Shown in pieces: positions 1 to 6,655 of a stretch of DNA of 33,907 bases. The DNA comes from CAWKAV01 sp963847735 (lineage in GTDB: Bacteria; Desulfobacterota; Desulfuromonadia; Desulfuromonadales; BM103), in the NCBI GenBank assembly GCA_963847735.1, contig CAWKAV010000012.1, positions 1-33,907 on the forward strand, in the 5' to 3' direction. Each line of letters starts with the position of its first letter. Positions within the stretch are counted from its first letter, which is position 1. The notes below the pieces were generated by a model. That model had not been told where the DNA came from. It saw only the letters and a program-made list of their open reading frames with translations, and ran no database searches. The translations under genes and the position numbers were made by a program.

Positions 1-29
1 GTTACCTTTAACCGGGAGAGGTGCATAAC

Positions 30-1322
30 ATGACCTGGAATACTGCTGTTCCTGACCTTGATCCTCTGCTTATCCTCTTCGCTGGCTTATGCTCGCTTCA
101 CCCTGACCCCCGGGGTGGACCTTTCCGTCGAATACGACGACAACATTTTCCTTGATGATGACAATGAGCAGGATGATGTCATCACCACTGTGTCACCCAA
201 CGTCAATCTGATCTGGGAGACAGCTCGCCTGGACGTCTCAATGTATGCCAGCGTCAGCATGGAGAAATACCTTGATAATACCGATGAAGACCGTATCGGT
301 GCCGGGGAATCTGAACAGGCTTCCAGGCTGACTGCCCTGGCCAGGTTGTACCAGGAATTGTTCTTCTTGAGAGTCAGCGACACCTACTCCCGCGTTCCCA
401 TTGACGAAGGTGGGAGGGGCGGGAGAGCAACCGCACTGTCAACCTGACCGATTCAAACAATCTGCAGGTTAACCCTTACTTGCAGTTCGAGCTGATGAAG
501 GAGACTCAGATGCAGCTGGGTTACACCTATACAAACCAGTGGTACGGTAATCAAAGCGACGACGAGGGTGACGCAGGGGACGATTACGACAGCCACCTCT
601 ATTCGGCCACCTTGACGAAAGACTTGTCATCGAGAACCTCCATGACTCTGTCCGGATCCCATGAGGAATATCGGCCGAAAAACGCTGACGAAGTCATTGT
701 TGAGGACGTTAGTGGTGTCTATGAATTCGACCAGGAGACTGCCGAGTTTGGTCTCTCATACCAGGCAACAGAGCGATTAAACCTACAAGGGAGCTTTGGC
801 CATACCTGGGTTGATTATTACGAGGTGAATGAGAAGGGCGACAAGGATATCTGGTCGGCAAGCGTTGATTACGAAATTACCAGCAACTACACGGTTGGAA
901 CGCAATATAGAAGGAGCGTCGATATCTCTGTCGATGATGGCCTCTCGAAAAATGATCGGTACTCGGCATACCTTGAATATGACGACCGTTTCACAATCAA
1001 CCTTACTCTGCTTGGCGGCACCAGTGATTATGTGGGCATTGACCGCGAAGACGATACTTATGGGGGGAGTCTCTCGGGAGAGCTGCCGTTCAATGACAAG
1101 GTTGGAGTGACCGGGCTCCTCCGCTATACAAATTTTGACAGAACCGGGCTGGACGAAGATGAAGAAGAATACGACCGCTACAGCACAAGGTTTTCTCTTT
1201 ACTATGAAACCAGGTTAGGACGAATCTCCACCGGTTATATCTTTAACAAAAACGACTCAGATCTCGACGACGAAGATTACACGAGTAACATCGTGTTTAT
1301 TAATGCTTCACTGCAGTTTTAA
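30..1322 (+). pseudogene. Frameshifted outer-membrane beta-barrel protein (exopolysaccharide-cluster type)
   Basis: The reading frame is broken in two places. An ATG at 30-32 follows a plausible GGGAGAGG ribosome-binding stretch, but the signal-peptide-like hydrophobic segment (LLFLTLILCLSSSLAYA) and the first ~125 residues lie in the next frame, up to about 418. From about 420 to 1322 the original frame resumes. The second frame reads continuously from REN/S-type residues before 480 into NPYLQFE, so the break falls inside the G-rich stretch near 405-425. The protein has alternating aromatic/polar beta strands rich in Asp and Tyr and ends in LQF with a C-terminal Phe, as outer-membrane barrels do. 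The pattern of an N-terminal strand with VEYDDNIF and the VNPYLQ segment resembles putative porin families found beside exopolysaccharide and exosortase clusters; this is recognised by eye only. The two compensating shifts may be real decay or sequencing error. There is no window context upstream. Confidence 0.6.
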
Positions 1323-1440
1323 GCGGCTAAAGGAAATGTAAATACAGCAGTTTACATCTTGGTGGTAACTGATCAACGTGCCCCCGTCTTAACCAGTAAA
1401 GAATTATCTTAAATCAACAATGAGATTGGTTCGAAAGAAT

Positions 1441-1490
1441 ACAGATAAGGCCTGAAACCTTCATTGATTTCAGGCCTTATCTGTTTTTTG
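1441..1490 (+). terminator. Intrinsic terminator after the barrel gene
   Basis: The arms at 1441-1457 and 1468-1484 are perfect inverted repeats (core AGATAAGGCCTGAAA), with a 10-nt loop and six T residues at 1484-1489. It is a textbook Rho-independent terminator on the plus strand, 120 bp after the barrel stop codon. The rest of the 1323-1723 gap holds a weak AT-rich hairpin at 1336-1357, two overlapping KOPS-like octamers and the hip promoter. I see no gene in it. Confidence 0.9.
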
Positions 1491-1545
1491 GTACGAAGGC
1501 CAGAATTAAACCGGTACGCTCAATGAGCAGTCATGATGTCGATTG

Positions 1546-1558
1546 GGGCAGGGAAGGG
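1546..1558 (+). other. Two overlapping KOPS-like octamers
   Basis: GGGCAGGG at 1546-1553 and GGGAAGGG at 1551-1558 match the FtsK orienting consensus GGGNAGGG. They lie left of the putative dif site and point towards it. Confidence 0.45.
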
Positions 1559-1647
1559 GTAGTTCCAGCTTTTGTGCCTTATGTGGATTCGCTTCATAAC
1601 CCTCGATGAGAACGAGCGTACTCTTTAACAACAGAAATCATATTTTT

Positions 1648-1699
1648 ATAATACAAATAATTGTTTGCATTAAGTGGGTTATACGTAGATAATACAAAT
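1648..1699 (+). repeat. Direct-repeat pair flanking the hip promoter, candidate HipB operators
   Basis: The 11-mer ATAATACAAAT occurs at 1648-1658 and again at 1689-1699, 41 bp apart (about four helical turns). One copy lies upstream of the -35 element and the other overlaps the -10. HipB-type antitoxins bind repeated operators over their own promoter, so these are candidate autoregulatory sites. The sequence identity is seen directly; binding is inference. Confidence 0.45.
1665..1693 (+). promoter_or_regulatory. Sigma70-type promoter of the hip pair
   Basis: TTGCAT at 1665-1670 and GATAAT at 1688-1693 are separated by 17 bp. The element sits 31 bp upstream of the antitoxin start in a strongly AT-rich stretch and is the only good promoter in the gap after the terminator. 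Confidence 0.55.
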
Positions 1700-1723
1700 T
1701 ATAGTTATGTATAGGAGGGAAGG

Positions 1724-2032
1724 TTGATCGTCCCGGATTTGGTCAAAGACAGCTTGAAGGCCCTTGGCATCCGTCTACGCGAGGAGCGTCTGCGGCGTAA
1801 TGATACACAGAAGGTTTTTGCTGCCCGTATCGGTGTGAGTGTCCCGACACTCTACAAGATGGAGAGCGGCGATCATCGGGTGCAGCTTGGGCACTGGGCT
1901 GTCGCTCTAGACCTCCTCGGGCATATGGAAGATCTTAACCAGCTGTTGACTCCAAAAGAGAACCTTTTTGCCAAATACGAGCAGACCCAAAAACCGAAAC
2001 GCCAGCGCGCCTCGCGCAAAGGTGGACAATGA
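1724..2032 (+). CDS. hipB: HipB-like XRE-family antitoxin / transcriptional regulator
   Basis: This is a 102-aa DNA-binding protein with one helix-turn-helix of the Cro/C1 (XRE) family at about residues 14-65. The recognition region reads VFAARIGVSVPTLYKMESG, the usual pattern for this fold. It lies directly before a HipA-like kinase and overlaps it by 4 bp (ATGA), the arrangement of HipBA toxin-antitoxin operons, in which HipB neutralises HipA and represses the operon. The start is a TTG, chosen because AGGAGG at 1713-1718 lies 5 nt upstream and the nearest ATG upstream runs into a stop. The tail (KQKRQRASRKGG-like, basic) may contact DNA. It could act as a stand-alone regulator, but the coupling to hipA makes the antitoxin role likely. 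Confidence 0.85.
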   Translation: MIVPDLVKDSLKALGIRLREERLRRNDTQKVFAARIGVSVPTLYKMESGDHRVQLGHWAVALDLLGHMEDLNQLLTPKENLFAKYEQTQKPKRQRASRKGGQ

Positions 2033-3219
2033 TATATCGTATCGAAGTCTGGATTACCTTGGATGGAAGTCAGGTCCTTGCAGGGGAGATGGTCTGCGAG
2101 ATCAATGATAATGGCAGGGGGCGCGGTGCATTCCGGTATGCGCCCGATTATTTGAAAACTGCTGGTGCGTTTGCCCTGGACCCGATTTCGCTGCCGTTAC
2201 GTGAAGAGGAATTCAACATCGAGCATCCCGGGGTTTTCGGGGTGTTCGAAGATAGTCTCCCGGACGATTGGGGCCGACGCCTGCTGGTTCGCAAACATCG
2301 GCTTCCCTTGCATCAACAAAACCTCCCGAACCTTCTGTTGGCTCTTGGATATGCTGGCCTTGGTGCGCTCTCCTATGCTGTAAAAGGCACTCATCAACAA
2401 ACCTCTGCGGAGGCTTCGGTTCTTTACCTTTATCAGCTGGTCAAGGCGGCCGAAGCGTTTGAGCGTGGCGACAAGAGCAATGCAGACATCAATCTGCTCC
2501 TTGGCGCGGGTAGCTCGCCAGGTGGGGCACGCCCCAAGGCCCTGATTTACGATGAACATGCCGACGAACATTGCCTCGCCAAATTTCCGAGCATCAAGGA
2601 CCATGTTGATGTCGTGCGCATTGAGGCCGCGACGATGAACCTGGCAGAAAAGGCAGGGCTGGATGTCCCCGAAACGAAGCTAGTCGAATGCGGTAGCCGT
2701 CCGGTTTTGCTGGTCAAGCGCTTCGATATTTTACCCCAGGGTCGGCGGCACATGGTCAGCCTGCAAACCTTACTCAAGGCGACCGGTTACTACCAGGCCC
2801 GGTATGCAGATATGCTCAGAGTAGTGCGCAAGGTCAGTGACGACCCGCAAGTCGATTCCGCACGTCTCTTTCGACAGATGGTCTTTAATGCGGTGATGCA
2901 TAATACCGACGATCACCTCAAAAACTTCTGGATGACATGTACCCGTGATGAAGGGTGGCGGCTCTCGCCCGCCTTCGACCTGGTTCCGGATATCGGGCAA
3001 CGTGGTGAGCACGTCCTGTTCTTCGATCTCGACCCGGTCTATCCGGGGCGGGCAAACCTGGTGCGGATGGGCCGATCATGGGGCGTTTCCGGTGCGGCAG
3101 ATATTGTCGAGCAGGTCTTTAGTGCGGTTTCACCCTGGCGCGAAGCATATCTGGCCTGTGGTGTTGCGCAAAAAGACATTGAGCGGTTCACGGAGATTGA
3201 CGACTATTTGAATCGCTGA
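2029..3219 (+). CDS. hipA: HipA-like serine/threonine kinase toxin
   Basis: This 396-aa protein has the full HipA architecture: an N-terminal HipA_N-type domain (about 1-120) and a C-terminal kinase lobe. A Gly/Ser-rich loop GAGSSPGGARPKA (159-171) corresponds to the phosphate-binding and autophosphorylation loop. K185 in LAKFPS fits the ATP-binding lysine. NTDDHLKN (292-299) carries the catalytic Asp (D294) and metal-ligand Asn (N299), and AFDLVPD gives the second metal Asp (D317). The D294-N299-D317 spacing equals that of E. coli HipA (309, 314, 332). HipA kinases stall growth by phosphorylating aminoacyl-tRNA synthetases or related targets; the target here is unknown. All key residues are present, so the kinase looks intact. 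AGGTGG precedes the ATG and translation is coupled to the antitoxin. Confidence 0.9.
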   Translation: MIYRIEVWITLDGSQVLAGEMVCEINDNGRGRGAFRYAPDYLKTAGAFALDPISLPLREEEFNIEHPGVFGVFEDSLPDDWGRRLLVRKHRLPLHQQNLPNLLLALGYAGLGALSYAVKGTHQQTSAEASVLYLYQLVKAAEAFERGDKSNADINLLLGAGSSPGGARPKALIYDEHADEHCLAKFPSIKDHVDVVRIEAATMNLAEKAGLDVPETKLVECGSRPVLLVKRFDILPQGRRHMVSLQTLLKATGYYQARYADMLRVVRKVSDDPQVDSARLFRQMVFNAVMHNTDDHLKNFWMTCTRDEGWRLSPAFDLVPDIGQRGEHVLFFDLDPVYPGRANLVRMGRSWGVSGAADIVEQVFSAVSPWREAYLACGVAQKDIERFTEIDDYLNR

Positions 3220-3273
3220 GCCATGGAAGGCTGCCTCACGATTGCTGTAAAAGAACTGATTGATACTGTTTGC

Positions 3274-3312
3274 GCCCAACTACGCTAAATCGCAGTTGGG
3301 CTTTGTCTTGTC
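3274..3312 (+). terminator. Probable intrinsic terminator after hipA
   Basis: GCCCAACT (3274-3281) pairs with AGTTGGGC (3294-3301) around a short loop, followed by the T-rich stretch TTTGTCTTG. The T-tract is interrupted, so efficiency is uncertain. It sits between convergent hipA and ybaN. Confidence 0.6.
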
Positions 3313-3322
3313 CAGGTCTTTC

Positions 3323-3730
3323 TTATTGACTGTTCCCAGAATATACCGGTAGTCGCAACAAATAGACTGTCACGGCGCTACCAATCGCGAGGAGGGTGAT
3401 CTTAACCCATAAAGGGGTGGTTAAAAGCAATACGGAGACCGAGATCGTCAGCCAAAGTAATGAAATGGTGAAGATTTTCGACCGCAACGGGATCCCCTGG
3501 CCTTCGAGATAGCCACGAACCATCGGCCCGAGGTGGGGGTGCTGGAGCAGCCAGGAGTGAAAACGTTCTGAACTGCGGGCAAAGCAGGCCGCGGCCAAAA
3601 GCAGCAGGGGGACCGTCGGCAGGAGCGGCAGGAAGATGCCGAGGACCGCGAGCCCGGTACTGAGCAGGCCGACGGCTATCAGCACCGAGCGCAGGATGAG
3701 GTTGTTGCTCTTTTGCAGCTCTTTGCCCAT
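3323..3730 (-). CDS. ybaN: YbaN family (DUF454) inner-membrane protein
   Basis: This 135-aa membrane protein shows the DUF454/YbaN signature: an N-terminal hydrophobic hairpin with GLAVLGIFLPLLPTVPLLLL (about residues 22-45), then CFARSSERFHSWLLQHP, G-P-M-V-R-G-Y, a short cytosolic loop (GIPLRSKI), and a second hydrophobic hairpin at about 88-127. Function in this family is not established. It starts 9 bp after the pyrC stop, with little ribosome-binding sequence of its own, so it is probably translated in a pyrC-ybaN unit. The length is typical of the family. Confidence 0.85.
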   Translation of the reverse strand: MGKELQKSNNLILRSVLIAVGLLSTGLAVLGIFLPLLPTVPLLLLAAACFARSSERFHSWLLQHPHLGPMVRGYLEGQGIPLRSKIFTISLLWLTISVSVLLLTTPLWVKITLLAIGSAVTVYLLRLPVYSGNSQ

Positions 3731-3739
3731 CAGATCATT

Positions 3740-4798
3740 TCAATCCGTTGCGTCACGCGCATCTGCGGCCTTGACTTGCCAGTGAACCTCCTGTCCCGCA
3801 TAAAACGGCACGATCGATTGCCCGTTCGGCAAAAGGATCGTCTCCGGCACCGTCCAGGTCTCTTTGACCAGGGTCACGGTCCCCGGGTTGCGCGGCAGGC
3901 CATAGAAATCCGCACCATGGCAGGAGGCAAAGCCTTCCAGCTTATCCAGGGCATTCAAACGATCGAAGACTTCGGCATAAAGTTCGAGGGCGCTCCAGGC
4001 CGAGTAGCAGCCGGCACAGCCGCAGGCGCTCTCCTTGCGCTGCTTTTCATGCGGCGCAGAATCGCTGCCGAGGAAATATTTCGGCGACCCGGAGGCCACG
4101 GCGGCAAGCAGGGCGGCCTGGTGGGTGTTGCGTTTTAAGACCGGCAGGCAGAAATTGTGCGGACGAATCCCGCCGACCAGCAGGTCGTTGCGATTCAGCA
4201 GCAGGTGTTGCGGAGTGATGGTCGCGGCAACCTGGTCCGACGCTTCGGCGACAAACTGGGCGGCGTCCGCGGTGGTGATATGTTCAAACACCACCTTTAA
4301 GCGCGGATGTTCTTTAACAATCTTCTGTAAGCGCCTGTCTATAAAGGCTTTTTCACGATCAAAGATATCGATGTGCGCGTCCGTGACCTCGCCGTGGACC
4401 AGCAGCGGCATGCCGACTTCCGCCATCAACTCGAAGACCGCAGTCATGGTCGCCAGGTCACTAGGCGCCGCAGCGGAATTCGTCGTCCCGCCCGCCGGGT
4501 AAAGCTTGGCGGCGACAATCCCGGCGGCCTTGGCCTTGCGAATATCCTCCGGGGCGGTGCCGTTGGTCAAAAACAACGTCATCAGCGGTTGGAAAGTGCT
4601 GGCCGGGGGGAGGGCGGCCATGATCCGTTCACGGTAGGCCAGGGCCATCCCGGCATCGACCACCGGCGGCACCAGGTTGGGCATCACGATTGCGCGCTGG
4701 AAGCAGCGGGCCGTGGCGGCCACCGTTTCCCCCAGCATCTCGCCGTCACGAAAGTGCAGGTGCCAGTCATCAGGCTTGCGGATGGTTATCTCGGGCAT
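3740..4798 (-). CDS. pyrC: Dihydroorotase
   Basis: This 352-aa zinc amidohydrolase interconverts N-carbamoyl-L-aspartate and L-dihydroorotate in de novo pyrimidine synthesis. It is the short PyrC type of E. coli (class II). Metal ligands are visible: H13 and H15 in WHLHFRD, carboxylated-lysine candidate K98 in AAKLYPAG, H135 in LLVHGE, H173 in FEHITT, and catalytic D246 in LGSDSAPH. The substrate-binding R17 and N41 (MPNL) are present. Length and motif spacing match the family, and it looks intact. It forms a pair with ybaN and is the only group running against the inferred replication direction in the left part of the window. The ATG has a weak AACAGG upstream. Confidence 0.96.
   Translation of the reverse strand: MPEITIRKPDDWHLHFRDGEMLGETVAATARCFQRAIVMPNLVPPVVDAGMALAYRERIMAALPPASTFQPLMTLFLTNGTAPEDIRKAKAAGIVAAKLYPAGGTTNSAAAPSDLATMTAVFELMAEVGMPLLVHGEVTDAHIDIFDREKAFIDRRLQKIVKEHPRLKVVFEHITTADAAQFVAEASDQVAATITPQHLLLNRNDLLVGGIRPHNFCLPVLKRNTHQAALLAAVASGSPKYFLGSDSAPHEKQRKESACGCAGCYSAWSALELYAEVFDRLNALDKLEGFASCHGADFYGLPRNPGTVTLVKETWTVPETILLPNGQSIVPFYAGQEVHWQVKAADARDATD
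4608..4615 (+). other. KOPS-like octamer
   Basis: GGGGAGGG inside pyrC (on the strand opposite the gene) fits GGGNAGGG. It points right, towards the putative dif at 5353. Confidence 0.4.
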
Positions 4799-4851
4799 GG
4801 CCTGTTCTCGCTTATTTACTTTAACGGTTACACTTTAACTGCATGGAATAT

Positions 4852-4880
4852 ATGGTAATTATGTACTCTATATCGCTCAA
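4852..4880 (-). promoter_or_regulatory. Possible sigma70 promoter of pyrC
   Basis: Read on the minus strand, TTGAGC (4875-4880) and TACCAT (4852-4857) are separated by 17 bp, about 55 bp before the pyrC start. It is a moderate match only. Confidence 0.35.
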
Positions 4881-5602
4881 CGACAGCGGCGTTGATCTTG
4901 TCGCAGCACGGTAAAAAGCCAGGCGTCCTTGTGCCTTGTTGAGCGGCGCGACAAGGCTTCAGGAGCGAATCGTCTTAAAGCCAACCTTTATCTCTGGATG
5001 CCTGCCTATTGTGACACATTCTGTCGGGTGGGTCGATATGCTAAGGCAGGGAAGATTGCAACCGTGATTTGCGGCTGAGTAACAGCCGGGGAAGATCCGG
5101 GCTGCCGCCGGCCGCTCTGCGCAGTCGCCGTTCATATCCGGTCAGGACTTACGAGGGATGATTTTGACGAAGCCCAAATTTGCCCTCCAGGCGACGAACG
5201 GTTTCTGGCGAAGGGGAATGCCTGGGCTTGCCGGCGGCTTTTTCAGATGCCGGGCACGATCGCGTACTGCCGTTGCAACGCATTTTGGCCGTTCGAGAAG
5301 AGGGCGCTTGGCCGATGACGCTTTTGCCTGGTTCCTGCCATATCTACCTATAACGTCGCATAATATATATTATGTAAACTTATAAGGTGTGGCGATATGC
5401 TGATCGCGAGGCAAAGATCAAACCAGGACCGGAAGATCTTAACGATAAAGGCAGGAACAGCCTCTCATGCTTCAATGCTATTACGGGATAATGTCAAACA
5501 CGCCACGGCGAGGCCATACATTCCCCTTCGCCGGACCGAGATCGTGGCTCACAGGGCAAATTTCAGAGGCAACCCAAAAGGTCGTGCTTTTAATGCCCCT
5601 TT
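4881..5602. other. Gene-poor interval around the putative replication terminus
   Basis: Open frames here are short (the longest is 80 codons), lack ribosome-binding sites and show no recognisable protein features. The only feature I can support is the dif-like site at 5353-5380. This suits a terminus region, where dif normally lies between genes. Confidence 0.5.
5353..5380 (+). other. Putative dif site (XerC/XerD recombination site)
   Basis: The 28-bp site consists of an 11-bp XerC-type arm ACGTCGCATAA (5353-5363), a 6-bp centre TATATA (5364-5369) and an 11-bp XerD-type arm TTATGTAAACT (5370-5380). It matches E. coli dif at 21 of 28 positions when aligned by eye, including the arm ends CGCATAA and TTATGT that flank the cleavage points. 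The inner 16 bp (CATAATATATATTATG) form a perfect palindrome. dif is where XerCD resolves chromosome dimers at the terminus under FtsK control. Its intergenic position and the polarity of the surrounding GGGNAGGG motifs support the call. Confidence 0.8.
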
Positions 5603-6385
5603 CTACCAGACTGCGCAGAGGTCATTCTTATGGATGTAATCACGTATGACGGTCGAATCATCAGGATTGATACCGATAAAGCCCATCCCCATACCGACAG
5701 GAAGATCACGCTTTAAAGGGGGCGCTCCATCATTGACCCAGGCGACCCGGGCCTGGGTGCAAATAATCCTGTCATTCCCGGGCAAACTGAATTCAACGAA
5801 AAGGCTCGTGCCGACCGGAAGCAGCCTGGGCGATGATAAAAATAGACCCCCGGTATTGATATTAACCGAATAATCGAACACCGGCTTACCGCTCTGTTGA
5901 CCAACCTTCATTTTTATATGTGAAGCATACCTGGGCTCTTTCCTCTCGTGTATATCGAGGTACCTTGTGACAAAGGAAAGAAAATGGGACCGATTGATTG
6001 GCTTGGTTATGATTTCGTTGCAGCCCGCGGCGATGCAGCGGGACTTGACCTCCTCGCAGCCATCGGAAGTGACTATAACGACAAGGGTATTCTTGCCCGC
6101 CTCTGATGCCTTAATCAGCCTGCAGCATTCATCGCCATTCATTCCCGGCATATGCAGGTCCATATAAACAAGATCAGGCCGTTCAACTTCGACGATACGG
6201 AGAGCCTCTTCGCCACTTTTCGCGGTCAGGACCTCGAATGCGTTCTTGCGCTGCAGAAAAGTCTTTTCAAGCTCTAAGAACAAATTCACATCGTCAACCA
6301 AAAGTATTTTCTTCTTCGACTCGCTGACTGACACCGCAGGTCTTGTCAGCTTGGACGAAGATTTTACACTCCGGCTCTTTGTCAT
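5603..6385 (-). CDS. REC-PilZ response regulator (c-di-GMP effector)
   Basis: This 260-aa protein has two domains. Residues 25-143 form a receiver domain with acidic D31/D32, phospho-acceptor D76 in VYMDLHMPG, T106 in VIVTSD and K128 in ITKP, so phosphorylation should work. Residues about 147-255 form a PilZ domain, the c-di-GMP-binding module. The RxxxR motif is R148-K-E-P-R152, and the second motif reads NINTGG (175-180), close to the D/NxSxxG consensus but with Asn in place of Ser. No DNA-binding or enzymatic output domain is present, so it probably acts by protein contact. It lies about 270 bp downstream of the tonB-like gene in the same orientation, next to an operon that starts with c-di-GMP riboswitches. 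AAAGGA precedes the ATG. Cognate kinase unknown. Confidence 0.9.
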   Translation of the reverse strand: MTKSRSVKSSSKLTRPAVSVSESKKKILLVDDVNLFLELEKTFLQRKNAFEVLTAKSGEEALRIVEVERPDLVYMDLHMPGMNGDECCRLIKASEAGKNTLVVIVTSDGCEEVKSRCIAAGCNEIITKPINRSHFLSFVTRYLDIHERKEPRYASHIKMKVGQQSGKPVFDYSVNINTGGLFLSSPRLLPVGTSLFVEFSLPGNDRIICTQARVAWVNDGAPPLKRDLPVGMGMGFIGINPDDSTVIRDYIHKNDLCAVW

Positions 6386-6655
6386 TTTTTCATCCTTTCG
6401 AAATCAGGGCTTTGGTTACTAGAGTATGCAGCAGAAAATAAGCCAAATTAACAAATCAAACACGTAATTTAAAATAGTACGTATTATTAGCAACTTAGAC
6501 ATTTAGACAGCCAGAGGCCCACAACAAAGTCAAGTACCGTAACGATACAGAGGTGTGCCATTTTAATATGACAGAAAAGACGTTGTTTTTGACTGACCGG
6601 CCCTACCCTTAATTCAGACAAATAATACCTTTAATACATTTCACCTTGCCTCTTC
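6386..6655. other. Spacer between the machine operon and the REC-PilZ gene
   Basis: These AT-rich 270 bp hold no plausible gene and no clear terminator for the upstream operon. TTGACT near the middle on the minus strand could be a -35 element but lacks a good -10 at the right distance. Read-through from the operon into the regulator therefore cannot be excluded. Confidence 0.3.
6601..6608 (-). other. KOPS-like octamer
   Basis: CCCTACCC on the plus strand is GGGTAGGG on the minus strand. It lies right of the putative dif and points towards it. Confidence 0.4.

Noticed and set aside
1336..1357. AT-rich hairpin ATGTAAA / TTTACAT after the barrel gene
   Set aside because: The stem is short and weak with no T-tract, and a much stronger terminator follows at 1441.
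5158..5385. A 75-codon plus-strand frame in the terminus gap
   Set aside because: It has no ribosome-binding site and no protein-like composition, and it runs across the dif-like site.
5397..5649. Overlapping short plus-strand frames, and GGCAAAG near 5410 as a possible fourth riboswitch
   Set aside because: The frames look random. The GGCAAAG lacks the partner GACGCAAAGC and the P2/P3 hairpins, so it is not a GEMM element.
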